The position numbers were made by a program, and so were the translations under genes. Positions 1-9,386 of a stretch of 64,000 nucleotides of DNA are shown in pieces (within the stretch, counting starts at the first letter, position 1; each line of letters opens with the position of its first letter). The notes under the pieces were generated by a model. It was not told where the DNA came from, searched no databases, and saw nothing but the letters and a program-made list of their open reading frames with translations. This DNA comes from Carnobacterium maltaromaticum DSM 20342 (GTDB lineage Bacteria; Bacillota; Bacilli; Lactobacillales; Carnobacteriaceae): the NCBI RefSeq assembly GCF_000744945.1, contig NZ_JQMX01000001.1, positions 2,914,001-2,978,000 of the forward strand, given 5' to 3'.

Positions 1-2217
1 ATACCTTTAAACCCCAATGAATATAATGTGACGCTAAAAGATATTGAAAATGATTTAGTCGGCACGGGGAAAGCTACAGTAATTGTAGAACATAATTTTT
101 TAGGAGTACGTACAGAAATAGAAGTTCCTCTTGATGTTCGTTGGGGAGATACGATTTTAGCTAAGGGGTGGGGTGACTTAAGTGTTGGAGCCTATACGTA
201 TCACCCTGCAGAAAATAAAGTAACTGCGAACCAGGGAACAATCAATTCGTCTACACAAGTTCATCCTAATTTTACCAATAGATATTATTCAGTTAACTTG
301 TATAATTTAACGAGCGGGGCTCAAAAAATTACAGATGCGAGAAACTATGTGTCTCATAGTGTAACGGGACAAGTGTCACCATTCGATGCAATTAATCAAT
401 TTTCAAATGGTACTCGAGTGGCGTCAACTCAAGTAGGGGATATTATTGAGTTGACACATGAAGAATCTCCCAATCGTCTTAGACAGATTGTGAGTGGACA
501 AGAACAGCCGCTACGTACTAACAAAAATACAAGTTTTCTTGAATTAACAGTAAGTGGATATCAACAGCTACACTTTAATTTATTGAATGTTAAAAGTAAT
601 GGTGAAATTTCAAAATGGACAACGAATGATGAAATAGATGGTATGTTAGGAGAATTTTTAACGAACTCTGATTTTGAAACGGTTAGAATTATTGGTTTTA
701 GTGAGTATCCAGATCGTTCAACTGTGGGAAACTCAATAGGGAAAATATTAGTTGAAGAATCGTTATCTACAGGAAATAAGGTTCAATATGAGTATGAAGT
801 GAATTTTGAAGTAGCTGCAGTACCTGAATCAATTGAAGTAAGCCCAAAAATAGCAACAATAAAAACTGGGGAAACCCAGCAGTTATCAGCAAAAGTCTTA
901 CCAGAAAATAGTGTGAACACGGATCTTAAATGGACAAGTTCGAATGAAGAACTTGCTACAGTTGATGAAGAGGGAATCGTTTTTGGCAAACGACGAGGAG
1001 AAGTTGAAATTAGCGTAGAAACAACAAATGGATTAACAGATAGAGCAACAATTCAAATTGTTAATATAGAAATTCCATCGATTGATCCATCTAATCCGTC
1101 GTTAGAGGTAGACAAAGAGAATCCTAATGAAGGAAGTTTAGCTATTCGTTATGCCTCATCACTTAATTTTGGAGAAACTACTGTAGTTGGAAATGGTCAA
1201 GAATTAATTGCTTTACCTTCAAAAGATCAGGATGGTAGAGATATTTTAAACATGGTAACCATACAAGATATACGCCCTGAAGCTCAAAGAGATGGCTGGC
1301 AACTTCAAGTTCGACAAACAAGAGAATTAATAGGCGGGTCACAAATTATAATGACTCCTTTTGTACATGAAAGTCATCTTGCTGGAGATAGCATAAGCGT
1401 ATATGAAGGTGACTTTATTCCAAATACAGATAGTCAAATTTTTGCATCAGCAAGTGAAGCTAATTCTAATCAAATTATTTCTTTTGGGATGCATAACCCA
1501 CAAGAAGAAGGTGTAAGATTATTAATTCCACCAGGAATGGGTGCTGGAAGTTATCAAACAAATCTCCATTGGAATTTAGTCTCAGGTCCTAACCAGAAGA
1601 GAGAAGATTTTAGTTTTAGGTTTAGTGGCACTGAGGGAAATTCAGAAGCAAGTGTAACGGGATACAATGGTTCAGGTAAAAATGTTACTATCCCCAGAGA
1701 GGTTACAAATACAGCAGCTGGATGGACAACTCCAACTCCAGTTACTTCAATTGGTGATGGTGCTTTTCGTAATAAGGGCTTAACTAGTCTTCAAATTCCA
1801 AACTCTATTACCTCAATCGGATATCAAGCACTACGTGAAAATCAATTAAAAACATTAATACTTCCAAATTCATTAATTTCAATTGGAAATGGAGCGTTGG
1901 AACACAATCAATTAACGGAAATAGAGATTCCGGATACTGTCACCTCCATTGGGGAATGGGCCTTTAATGATAATCAGTTAGCAACAGTTGGAATGTCAAA
2001 GTCTGTTGAAACTTTTGGAAATCTTGTTTTTAGGGAGAATCCTTTGGCGGAAATTAATGTAGAGTCTGAATCTGAGGCGGAAAGACTAACGCATTTGTTA
2101 ACTCCTACTGTAATGAACGGGGTTACAGAATTGACCGTTTTGCGAACAAATAAACAAAAATTCTATCAATTAGATGCTCTAAATCGAAGACTATGGCTTA
2201 ATTTGGAAAATGAGTAG
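1..2217 (+). CDS. WxL-domain surface protein with Ig-like and leucine-rich repeats (5' end missing)
   Basis: The reading frame is open from the first base, so the true start lies upstream of the window. Numbering from the GTG at 28, residues ~265-345 form a bacterial Ig-like (BIG2) domain. Residues ~370-540 form a WxL domain, with its two hallmark tryptophan motifs at W424 (WQLQV) and W515 (HWNLV). Residues ~570-690 hold five BspA-type leucine-rich repeats (TSIG-x-x-A/F units). WxL domains bind the Gram-positive cell wall non-covalently, so this is an exported surface protein, probably adhesive or matrix-binding (inference). The WxL domain is usually C-terminal; here it is followed by the repeats, which is uncommon. 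The next gene starts 71 bases downstream and is probably co-transcribed. Confidence 0.85.
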   Translation: MPLNPNEYNVTLKDIENDLVGTGKATVIVEHNFLGVRTEIEVPLDVRWGDTILAKGWGDLSVGAYTYHPAENKVTANQGTINSSTQVHPNFTNRYYSVNLYNLTSGAQKITDARNYVSHSVTGQVSPFDAINQFSNGTRVASTQVGDIIELTHEESPNRLRQIVSGQEQPLRTNKNTSFLELTVSGYQQLHFNLLNVKSNGEISKWTTNDEIDGMLGEFLTNSDFETVRIIGFSEYPDRSTVGNSIGKILVEESLSTGNKVQYEYEVNFEVAAVPESIEVSPKIATIKTGETQQLSAKVLPENSVNTDLKWTSSNEELATVDEEGIVFGKRRGEVEISVETTNGLTDRATIQIVNIEIPSIDPSNPSLEVDKENPNEGSLAIRYASSLNFGETTVVGNGQELIALPSKDQDGRDILNMVTIQDIRPEAQRDGWQLQVRQTRELIGGSQIIMTPFVHESHLAGDSISVYEGDFIPNTDSQIFASASEANSNQIISFGMHNPQEEGVRLLIPPGMGAGSYQTNLHWNLVSGPNQKREDFSFRFSGTEGNSEASVTGYNGSGKNVTIPREVTNTAAGWTTPTPVTSIGDGAFRNKGLTSLQIPNSITSIGYQALRENQLKTLILPNSLISIGNGALEHNQLTEIEIPDTVTSIGEWAFNDNQLATVGMSKSVETFGNLVFRENPLAEINVESESEAERLTHLLTPTVMNGVTELTVLRTNKQKFYQLDALNRRLWLNLENE

Positions 2218-2288
2218 AAAAGATAGTTAGAGGATAAATATCATATTTCAGCTAATAAAATAAGACTAAAGGGAGTCCGATTAACCGT

Positions 2289-4685
2289 ATGAAGAAAAAA
2301 TATTTAGGTGGTGTACTACTACTAAACTCTCTATTAGGTCGAACGATTGCTCCAGAAGAGGCGAAGGCCATAAAGGATATAGATGAGTCGGTCCAACAAG
2401 TAAATGAGGCGAGTAATGGGGAGAAATCACCAGACGGCAGTTGGTTGTTGACAACATTAGATGGTCATTCTTTAGGGTACGATATCAACCAAAATGTGTT
2501 TGTTGTTGACCTAAGCAGTCAAGTGAAAGTTAATTATTTAGGAACAAATACGGGTGAAATGGCGTATCGCATTTTAACGAGCGATAGTACGGAAGAGTTA
2601 GAAATTGGGGAATATGTAGATGGGGATATCATTGATTTAAGTGCCTATACAGATGGGCTATATTATGCAGAAATAAGCAAAAAAAAATCACAAGGCTCTC
2701 AGCTTAATCCAGATACTATCTATGTTTTGATGAATAAAGAAAGTCTATTAGTTTCTATTGAAATCGTTGGCCCCCATGGAATGATTAACCCAGAAAAAGT
2801 CACTTATGTAGTTGAGCCAGAAATTTCTGAATTACAGTGGACCATAAAAGATGAAGAAGGAAATTTTGTTTTAGATGGAGAAGGGAGTTCAATTGAGGAC
2901 GAGATACTAACTACCTTTTCTGGAAGTACGTATTTAATAAATGCTACAGTAAAAGCTCAGTCAAAGTATGGCAACCAATTGAAAAATCAAAGTGAATCCC
3001 GTTTTATGATTCGACATCCAAAATCGGATATGAAGATGGACCAAACTTACAATCCAACCTCAATTGTTGGAATAAAAAATATTGACGAGTCTAGACTTGA
3101 GTGGAAAGTAAGTGAAACCAGTGGAAGGTTAATTGAAAGTGGAGAAGGAGAGATTCTTTCAGAAGAATTTTTACGTTTATTGCCTGAAAATACTTACGAA
3201 ATTTCTTTTACAGAAACTAGCCCAGAAAACGAAACTCATATATCTAAGAAAGTATTTAATATTCGTTTTCCAGAGTCAACGACAACGATTGACCGTCCTT
3301 TTAATCCAAGAGTAATTACGGGTGAGAAAAAAATTCCAGAATCAACACTGGAATGGAGTATTAAAGATGTCTTTGGAACTAGTATTGAATCAGATAGTGG
3401 AGCAGAAGTGCCACAGATGATTTTGCTTAATCTCTTACCAGGAGAGTATATTATTTACTTTACTGAAACGAGTCCAGAGGGGGATGCGCATACATCAAAT
3501 GGAACCTTTAGTATCCGTCATCCAGAGTCAACAATAGCTATAGACCGTCCGTACAACCCAAGATATATTGTAGGTGAAAAATCCATTCCAGAATCGTTAG
3601 TAGAATGGGTGATTACAGATATGGGAGGTAGGGAAAGTGCTTGGGGAAATGAGGAAAGTATTTCTGAGGATATTCTTATGAATTTACCAGAAGGAACGTA
3701 CTTGGTAGACTTTACAGAAATTAGTCCTGAAGAAGAAAGACATACGTCTCAGGGGACCTTTACAATTCGTTATCCAGAAGCAAGCCTTACAATGGATCGT
3801 CCGTATAACCCAAGATCTATATGTGGTGAACAAAAAATTCTAACTTCTAGCTTAACTTGGGTAATTAAAGATGAATCTGGTAGTGTGATTGAACATGGAA
3901 GTGGAGATGAAATTCCGCAAGAACTTATCCAAAATTTACCAGAATCAATTTATGTAGCTGGTTTTAAAGAAACAAGCCCCGAGGAAGAAACACATACTGT
4001 TTGGGAAGAATTTAGAGTTCGTTATCCAGAATCAAGTACAATGGTTAACCGAGTGTATAATCCGACAGTTGTGACAGGTGGGAAGAAAATTGCCGAGTCC
4101 AGATTGGAATGGATTATTAAAGGAGACAGTGATGAAATTGTTGATTCTGGCGAAGGTTCACAAATCCCCTATGAACAAATAGCACATTTGGAAGAAGGCA
4201 ATTATGTTGTTGAATATACAGAAATTAGTCCAGAAGAGGAAACTCATACATCAAATGGACGTTTCATTATTAGATATCCAGAATCTGTTACCACAATTGA
4301 TCGAGTATACAATCCAAAATCTGTGACTGGGAAAAAGAAAATTCCCGATTCAAGATTAGAATGGGCAATACGCGATGAAGAAGGAAATGTTATTGAATCT
4401 AATGAAGGAAACAAGATTCCTCAACGAATTATTGTTCGATTACCAGAGGGGGATTATTTAGCAGAGTTTACAGAAAAAAGTCTCGAAGACAAAATCCATG
4501 TATCAAATGGTCGCTTTACAATTGTACGGCTAGTCGATCCAGAGGAATCAGAGGAATCGTCAAAAAAAGATCTTCCGACTAAACATGACCCAGAGGATGA
4601 TCAAAGCACCTTAATCGTGTATTATCAAGAAGTTCGAATTCTAAGTACAGGAGAAGGTTCTCCAAAAGAAATGATCGTTTCTTAA
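2289..4685 (+). CDS. Secreted tandem-repeat protein, function unknown
   Basis: This 798-residue protein has a lysine start and a short hydrophobic stretch (residues 5-17) like a weak signal peptide. The body is about seven units of ~84 residues: one degenerate unit, then six clear ones. Each clear unit opens with a P-E-S ... D/N-R-x-Y/F-N-P block, contains a S-x-L-E-W-x-I-K-D segment and a T-E-x-S-P-E-x-E-x-H-T-S block, and closes with I-R-Y/H-P. The acidic tail has no LPXTG motif and no membrane anchor. The layout suggests a fibrous or ligand-binding extracellular protein built of beta-sandwich repeats (inference). The family is not recognised. It follows the WxL gene at 71 bases, and its ribosome-binding site (AAAGGG) lies rather far from the ATG. 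Confidence 0.7.
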   Translation: MKKKYLGGVLLLNSLLGRTIAPEEAKAIKDIDESVQQVNEASNGEKSPDGSWLLTTLDGHSLGYDINQNVFVVDLSSQVKVNYLGTNTGEMAYRILTSDSTEELEIGEYVDGDIIDLSAYTDGLYYAEISKKKSQGSQLNPDTIYVLMNKESLLVSIEIVGPHGMINPEKVTYVVEPEISELQWTIKDEEGNFVLDGEGSSIEDEILTTFSGSTYLINATVKAQSKYGNQLKNQSESRFMIRHPKSDMKMDQTYNPTSIVGIKNIDESRLEWKVSETSGRLIESGEGEILSEEFLRLLPENTYEISFTETSPENETHISKKVFNIRFPESTTTIDRPFNPRVITGEKKIPESTLEWSIKDVFGTSIESDSGAEVPQMILLNLLPGEYIIYFTETSPEGDAHTSNGTFSIRHPESTIAIDRPYNPRYIVGEKSIPESLVEWVITDMGGRESAWGNEESISEDILMNLPEGTYLVDFTEISPEEERHTSQGTFTIRYPEASLTMDRPYNPRSICGEQKILTSSLTWVIKDESGSVIEHGSGDEIPQELIQNLPESIYVAGFKETSPEEETHTVWEEFRVRYPESSTMVNRVYNPTVVTGGKKIAESRLEWIIKGDSDEIVDSGEGSQIPYEQIAHLEEGNYVVEYTEISPEEETHTSNGRFIIRYPESVTTIDRVYNPKSVTGKKKIPDSRLEWAIRDEEGNVIESNEGNKIPQRIIVRLPEGDYLAEFTEKSLEDKIHVSNGRFTIVRLVDPEESEESSKKDLPTKHDPEDDQSTLIVYYQEVRILSTGEGSPKEMIVS

Positions 4686-4721
4686 TGATTGAGAAGCAAA
4701 TAAAATAATGTAATAAAAAAG

Positions 4722-4764
4722 AAAGCTCAGCCTATCATTATTATTAGGTTGGGCTCTCTTTTTT
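4722..4764 (+). terminator. Rho-independent terminator after the surface-protein pair
   Basis: The arms AGCTCAGCCTA and TAGGTTGGGCT pair with two G-U wobbles around a short AT loop and are followed by a T run. It closes the transcription unit of the two surface-protein genes. Confidence 0.8.
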
Positions 4765-5033
4765 GATATAGGGGCTAGTAAGGAGGTAGGATTTTGTTGT
4801 ATTGAAAAAGAGTTTATATTTTATTTGAAAGAATGTTATGATGTTAAAAATAATAGTTGTTAACGAATACGTAATTATTTAAGCTAATTAAAAATAGGGA
4901 AATTAATCAGCAGAAAATTAGATTAAGATGTTAATGAAAAAATAGTGATATTAACACGATTTCTTAACGTTTTTTTAGTAAGATAGTGGAGTAAAGAAAA
5001 AATATAGTAGGTAAATCAGAATAAGGTCAATGT
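4765..5033. other. AT-rich gap without recognisable gene
   Basis: No reading frame with a ribosome-binding site is visible. TTAAC occurs twice 13 bases apart around 4950-4970, just ahead of the ABC operon, and could be part of an activator site, but this is weak. The rest carries no clear signal. Confidence 0.4.
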
Positions 5034-5148
5034 GAGTTTATGAGTTAGCTTTTTTGAAAAAAGATAAATGGTAAAAATGACAGAAAGTGTCATTCCTCCC
5101 ATTTCCTATTTTTCTGCCAGAGTTAAACGTCTCAACGAGCTTTTTATT
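5034..5148 (+). repeat. Dispersed ~116-base palindromic leader element, copy A
   Basis: This is an imperfect palindrome with outer arms TGAG/CTCA, middle arms AAATGG/CCATTT and an inner hairpin AATGAC/GTCATT around a purine-rich loop. It ends in CTTTTTATTA, 21 bases before the ABC transporter start and directly ahead of its AGGAGG. It is the most diverged full copy of the family also found at 10701, 10821, 20885 (minus), 44511, 44632 and 44754. The sequence differs from those copies, but the pairing is kept. Confidence 0.8.
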
Positions 5149-5169
5149 ACAAAAGGAGGAATGTACTAA

Positions 5170-6096
5170 ATGGAGGAAGAAGTGTTACTTGCAAAGGGAC
5201 TAACGAAACAAGTTGGTCGTAAAATACTGGTAAAAGAAGTCGATATATCGATTGGTAAAGGGGAAATTGTCGGTTTATTAGGTCCTAATGGTGCCGGTAA
5301 AACGACAATTATTCGCATGCTGACAGGTCTGATTTCTAGAAATTCTGGGACTGTTAAAATTAATTCCAATGATTTAGATGGAAATTTTGAAGGATGCATG
5401 GAAGATGTCGGGGCGATTATTGAAAACCCTGAATTTTATAAGTATCTTAGCGGCTGGGAGAATTTAAAACAGTTTGCTCGTATGAGTCGCAAAACAATTA
5501 CAGATGAAGAAATAAAAAAAGTGGTGGAACGTGTTCGTTTAACTGAAAGCATTCAAAACAAAGTTAAAACCTACTCATTAGGCATGCGCCAACGATTAGG
5601 AATTGCTCAAGCCATTATTCACCATCCTTCTTTACTGATTTTAGATGAACCCTTAAATGGGGTTGATCCTAAAGGAATGCACGATTTTAGACAATTAATG
5701 CGTGAAATTGTGCAAGATGGAACCAGTATTTTAATTTCTAGCCATTTACTTTCAGAAATGGAGTTATTAGCAGATAAAATCATTATTATTGAAGAAGGTA
5801 AATTAACTCACATTGAAGATTTAACAAAGGCAGATGAAAAACCAGAAAATAGTCTGTTACACATCACGATTGAAACTCCTGAACAAAGTCTACTACAAAA
5901 GGAAGTTGCTTTAATGGGGTTAACAGTCATTGCTCATAGTGCGAATTCATTAACGATTGAAATTGAGAAAAATCAAATTCCAGCATTTATTGAGCATGGG
6001 GTTCAAAAAGGGATTCCTTTTTATGGAATTACACCGCATGTTTCAACGTTGGAAGAACGCTTCCTGGAATTGACTAAAGGAGGAAGTTTACGATGA
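5170..6096 (+). CDS. ABC transporter ATP-binding protein (BcrA type)
   Basis: This 308-residue cytoplasmic ATPase powers the permease encoded next. Walker A (GPNGAGKTT) is near residue 38, the signature YSLGMRQRLG near 138, Walker B LLILDEPLNGVDP near 157, and the H-loop SSHLL near 192. The ~90-residue C-terminal extension is typical of the BcrA/NatA-like group that exports or gives resistance to peptide antibiotics. The start follows AAAGGAGGA. The gene overlaps the permease by four bases (ATGA), so the two are translationally coupled. The substrate cannot be read from the sequence. A structured repeat element fills the untranslated leader just upstream. Confidence 0.88.
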   Translation: MEEEVLLAKGLTKQVGRKILVKEVDISIGKGEIVGLLGPNGAGKTTIIRMLTGLISRNSGTVKINSNDLDGNFEGCMEDVGAIIENPEFYKYLSGWENLKQFARMSRKTITDEEIKKVVERVRLTESIQNKVKTYSLGMRQRLGIAQAIIHHPSLLILDEPLNGVDPKGMHDFRQLMREIVQDGTSILISSHLLSEMELLADKIIIIEEGKLTHIEDLTKADEKPENSLLHITIETPEQSLLQKEVALMGLTVIAHSANSLTIEIEKNQIPAFIEHGVQKGIPFYGITPHVSTLEERFLELTKGGSLR

Positions 6097-7154
6097 TAAA
6101 TTTGGTTATTAATGAAAGTCGCAAATTAATTTTTAGACGCTCATTTATTGTGTATTTGATTATTATTTTTGGTTTAGTTGCATTAGTCGGGGGAATAAAT
6201 AAATACGCCTACAGCCTGAACTCTAATGAATATTTCGAGCAAAAAGCAGGAGATGAAGGCGAGCCTGTTAAGAAAACTATTAAAAAAGGGATTCCTGTTT
6301 TCACTTATTCTGAGGATGGAAAACCTGTCACAAATCTTGAAGAAGCCGTTAAAATTAGTCGAAGTAATCTACTGGCAGCACAAGCCAAAGAGAAAGAAGA
6401 TTATCCAAATGAAATTGCTTATGCACAAAAGGAATTGGATTATTATGAAGCCTATTTGAAAAAAGGTGTGACTCCAATTACGACCAATAATGGTGGTGAA
6501 TCAGCTGGAAGTTTCTTTTCTAGTTTAGGTGGAATTTTAAGTATTGTAAATATGTTAGTTGTAGTTGTTGCAAGTATGATGGTTGCTTCTGAGTTTAGCG
6601 ATGGAACTATTAAATTATTGCTGACTAGACCTCATAAACGTAGTCAAATTCTTCTGTCTAAACTAATCGTTTGTTTATTATTTGCTGCTTTTGTGACGCT
6701 ATTTACGATGGTAGCTGCTGGAATTGTTGGGGCAATCCTGTTTCCTGTTCAGTCCTTTATGCTCCCTGCCTCGACAATGTTGGGGACAATGTCCGCCTTA
6801 AAAGCTGGATTTGTTTTAGCCGGAACCAACTATCTATTAATGGTTCTTTACATCAGTGTTGCATTAATGATTTCGGCAGTTTTCCGTTCTCAAGCTCTTG
6901 CCGTAGGAATTGCGATGTTAATGGTCTTTTCAAGTTCGATTATCAATACATTCTTATCCCTACTAATACCAAAATGGGAACCACTAAAATGGATTGTTTT
7001 TAATTTGTTAAATATTAATGAATTGGGACGTGGCAATTCTATCCCTGGAGATATTAGTTTAGTAGCTGCAGGGATTGGATTACTTCTATACAGCATCTTG
7101 ATTTATATGTTAACTGTTTATCTATTTAAAAAACGCGACGTTGCTTTAACTTAA
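6093..7154 (+). CDS. ABC-2 type permease
   Basis: This 353-residue integral membrane partner of the preceding ATPase has one N-terminal membrane helix (residues ~18-38) and a large polar, probably extracellular loop (~40-145) rich in Lys/Glu. At least five further hydrophobic helices follow between ~150 and 350. This is the usual layout of ABC-2 permeases of the BcrB/NatB type. The segment SEFSDGTIKLLLTRPHKRSQILLSK, read in two parts around residues 169-193, is a conserved cytoplasmic coupling loop of the family. It starts by ATGA overlap and is closed by the terminator at 7171. Export of a peptide antibiotic or a defence role is likely but unproven. Confidence 0.85.
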   Translation: MINLVINESRKLIFRRSFIVYLIIIFGLVALVGGINKYAYSLNSNEYFEQKAGDEGEPVKKTIKKGIPVFTYSEDGKPVTNLEEAVKISRSNLLAAQAKEKEDYPNEIAYAQKELDYYEAYLKKGVTPITTNNGGESAGSFFSSLGGILSIVNMLVVVVASMMVASEFSDGTIKLLLTRPHKRSQILLSKLIVCLLFAAFVTLFTMVAAGIVGAILFPVQSFMLPASTMLGTMSALKAGFVLAGTNYLLMVLYISVALMISAVFRSQALAVGIAMLMVFSSSIINTFLSLLIPKWEPLKWIVFNLLNINELGRGNSIPGDISLVAAGIGLLLYSILIYMLTVYLFKKRDVALT

Positions 7155-7170
7155 ATAGTTGTGCAAAAAG

Positions 7171-7206
7171 TAGAAATATCCTATCTTGGGTATTTCTATT
7201 TTTTTT
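7171..7206 (+). terminator. Rho-independent terminator of ABC operon
   Basis: TAGAAATA pairs with TATTTCTA, followed by eight T residues. It lies 16 bases after the permease stop. Confidence 0.85.
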
Positions 7207-7221
7207 AAATTCAATAGATTG

Positions 7222-7230
7222 TGCTATACT
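7222..7230 (+). promoter_or_regulatory. Extended -10 promoter for the TauE/SafE gene
   Basis: TGCTATACT is a good extended -10 (TGn plus TATACT), about 50 bases before the ATG at 7280. The -35 is poor, as often with extended -10 promoters. Confidence 0.5.
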
Positions 7231-7279
7231 TTAGAGACAGTTAAGTAATAGGCAAAGATGAAAGTGAAGTGATTGAAGA

Positions 7280-8050
7280 ATGTCGATTGGCTGGCTTTAT
7301 TTTATCGTGATTATTTTAGCAAATACTGTGGGTTCATTATCTGGTATGGGTGGTGGAGTGATAATTAAACCAGTATTAGATGCAATTGGAGCCCACTCTG
7401 TCGGGACAATTTCTTTTTATTCTAGTATAGCTGTGTTCACAATGGCCATTGTCTCCACTATTAAGCAGGTGAAGAACGGCGTGACAGTCAAACCAAAAAC
7501 GGTCCTATTCCTTTCGCTAGGTTCTGTATTAGGTGGTATTATTGGGAATGTGACTTTTGAGGGCTTATTAAGGATCTATTCTGATGAACAGGTCGTTCAA
7601 AAAATTCAAATTAGTTTAACAATTGTTTCTTTGCTGTTTGCCATCGTATATACCCACTATAAATGGTCTTCATGGCAACTTACAAAGATTCATTGGTATT
7701 TTAGTGCTGGACTATTTTTAGGTTTTTTAGCAACGTTATTGGGAATTGGCGGTGGACCGATTAATGTGGCATTACTCATGCTCTGTTTTGGGTTTCCAAT
7801 CAAAGAAGCAACCGTTTATTCTATTGTCACAATCTTGTTTTCTCAATTTTCCAAATTGATTGCAACAGGTTTATCCACAGGCTATCAAATTTTTGATTTA
7901 AGCTTACTTTCTTTTATTATTCCAGCTGCGATTTTTGGCGGATTTTTAGGGGCGCAATTAAGTGGCATCCTATCAGATAAAAGAGTCTTACAAGTCTATC
8001 AATTCGTAGTGGTAGCTGTGATTGGGTTGAACCTTTGGAATTTATTTTAA
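7280..8050 (+). CDS. TauE/SafE (TSUP) family membrane permease
   Basis: This 256-residue protein is almost entirely hydrophobic, with about eight predicted helices. It carries the paired family motifs, one near residue 18 (GSLSGMGGGVIIKP) and the repeat near 155 (LGIGGGPINVALL). Characterised members of the family move sulfite, sulfoacetate or other organosulfur anions across the membrane, but the substrate here cannot be told. It has its own promoter, sits between two terminators and has no operon partner. Confidence 0.85.
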   Translation: MSIGWLYFIVIILANTVGSLSGMGGGVIIKPVLDAIGAHSVGTISFYSSIAVFTMAIVSTIKQVKNGVTVKPKTVLFLSLGSVLGGIIGNVTFEGLLRIYSDEQVVQKIQISLTIVSLLFAIVYTHYKWSSWQLTKIHWYFSAGLFLGFLATLLGIGGGPINVALLMLCFGFPIKEATVYSIVTILFSQFSKLIATGLSTGYQIFDLSLLSFIIPAAIFGGFLGAQLSGILSDKRVLQVYQFVVVAVIGLNLWNLF

Positions 8051-8096
8051 GCCTAAGAACAAGGGATAGGAATTACCTTGTTCTCAGGCTTTTTAT
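8050..8096. terminator. Bidirectional terminator between convergent genes
   Basis: AGCCTAAGAACAAGG pairs with CCTTGTTCT-C-AGGCT, with T residues on one side and A residues on the other. It serves the permease (+) and overlaps the end of the oxidase gene (-). Confidence 0.85.
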
Positions 8097-9217
8097 CTTT
8101 TTACATAATTTTTTACAGGGTAGTCTTCCACAGCAAGAGCTGTTTCTTGTTCCAGTACAAGTTGAGCTAGCATTTTTCCAATTAAAGGTCCGGTTGTTAA
8201 ACCAGAAGATCCTAATCCACTAGCAACATAGAGCTGGGGATTATCGGGTATTGGACCAAAGAAAGGTGCGAAGTCAGATGTATAAGCTCGTGTTCCGACT
8301 TTTGTTTCAATTAAATCAGCTGTGGATAATTCTGGAGCCAAGTCGCTAGCTTCCGTAATCATGGCTTTAATTTCTGGTGAAGTTGGAGATAAATCATAGC
8401 CTAAATCGTTCTCATGAGTGGCTCCAACTAAAATATGTCCATGACTGAACGGAATGATATCTTTTTCGCCATGTGGAATTACCACTGGCCATTGCTGTGA
8501 GTTATCCACTGTGGATAAGTGTAAATGAGCCAATTGACCCTTTTGTGGACGAATATCCACAGAATAACCTAAGGGTGTGAGTAATTCGGGCAACCAAGCG
8601 CCTACAGCTAGGATAATTTGTTGATAATTTTCGACGCCAGTCGGAGCATGAATCTTAAATGAGTGGTCTTCTGCTTGTTGTAGCATTATTTTACCAGCTA
8701 TAAATGTCCCACCATTATCTAGTAGCATCTCAATTAATTTTTTTGTTAACAAATGACCATCCACACGAGCACCACCACTAGCAAACAGAGCTGATTCAGT
8801 TGTTTTTAAAAGCGGTATTTTAGCTTCAATTTCACTTGGTGATAGAATTTGTAACTCGCCTATTTCAGGTGCGGTTTCACGTCTTTTTAGTGCTAATTTT
8901 TCTAATTTAAGTAGCGTTGCTGGATTTTTTTTGAAAATTAACGCGCCAACTTGTTGATAGATCTCAGAGTCAGAGTAATCTTCCCCTAAATCATGCATCA
9001 ATTGTGGATAAAAAGCTGCTCCAGATGCTGCCAGTTGATACCATTCTTTATTGCGTCGTTGTGAAAGCCAGGGACAAATAATTCCGGCGGCTGCCGCTGT
9101 AGCTTGCCCATTTCCATCATCATACAGTGTCACTGAATAGCCTGCTTTTGCTAAGTAAAAGGCTGTTGTTGCTCCAACAATACCGGCTCCAACAATTCCA
9201 ATTCGTTTATTTTTCAT
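8093..9217 (-). CDS. FAD-dependent oxidoreductase, DadA/glycine oxidase family
   Basis: This 374-residue flavoprotein begins with a classical Rossmann dinucleotide-binding motif (GIVGAGIVGATTAFYLAKAG, residues 7-26). Near the C-terminus it has the FAD-contacting segment LYVASGLGSSGLTTGP, as in D-amino-acid dehydrogenases and glycine oxidases. It probably deaminates a D-amino acid or an N-substituted amino acid to the keto acid and ammonia in the cytoplasm (family knowledge). It stands alone with no substrate-specific neighbour, so the substrate is open. A perfect 17-base palindrome made of two overlapping DnaA-box-like sequences lies inside the coding region at 8502-8518. Confidence 0.82.
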   Translation of the reverse strand: MKNKRIGIVGAGIVGATTAFYLAKAGYSVTLYDDGNGQATAAAAGIICPWLSQRRNKEWYQLAASGAAFYPQLMHDLGEDYSDSEIYQQVGALIFKKNPATLLKLEKLALKRRETAPEIGELQILSPSEIEAKIPLLKTTESALFASGGARVDGHLLTKKLIEMLLDNGGTFIAGKIMLQQAEDHSFKIHAPTGVENYQQIILAVGAWLPELLTPLGYSVDIRPQKGQLAHLHLSTVDNSQQWPVVIPHGEKDIIPFSHGHILVGATHENDLGYDLSPTSPEIKAMITEASDLAPELSTADLIETKVGTRAYTSDFAPFFGPIPDNPQLYVASGLGSSGLTTGPLIGKMLAQLVLEQETALAVEDYPVKNYVKR

Positions 9218-9292
9218 TATAGTGTCCTTTCTATTAACGATTCTCTTGTTATTGTATCATACTCATAGGAGTAGAAAAATGGGGATAAAATC

Positions 9293-9353
9293 TGAAAACG
9301 GTTTACAAGTTAAAAAAAATGTAGTATTCTATTTTGTATAGTCATTCGAATGA
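9293..9353 (+). promoter_or_regulatory. Promoter and operators of the first PTS-GH1 operon
   Basis: TTTACA (9302-9307) and TATTCT (9325-9330) are spaced by 17 bases. The -35 is overlapped by a catabolite-response-like sequence TGAAAACGGTTTACA (9293-9307), which carries one extra base against the cre consensus. A perfect 12-base palindrome TCATTCGAATGA (9342-9353) lies just after the expected transcription start and is a candidate operator, perhaps for the GntR regulator at 12472. Confidence 0.6.
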
Positions 9354-9386
9354 ATTATATTTATGCGTATATTTAGGAGGAGTTTT

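Noticed and set aside
4536..4682. LPXTG-type anchor at the end of the repeat protein
   Set aside because: The tail has LPTKH but no LPXTG, hydrophobic helix or basic end.
8502..8518. Perfect palindrome of two overlapping DnaA-box-like sequences in the oxidase gene
   Set aside because: It lies within coding sequence and is isolated. A similar TCCACTGTGGA at 20248 is also inside a gene, so chance or codon usage is the simpler explanation.
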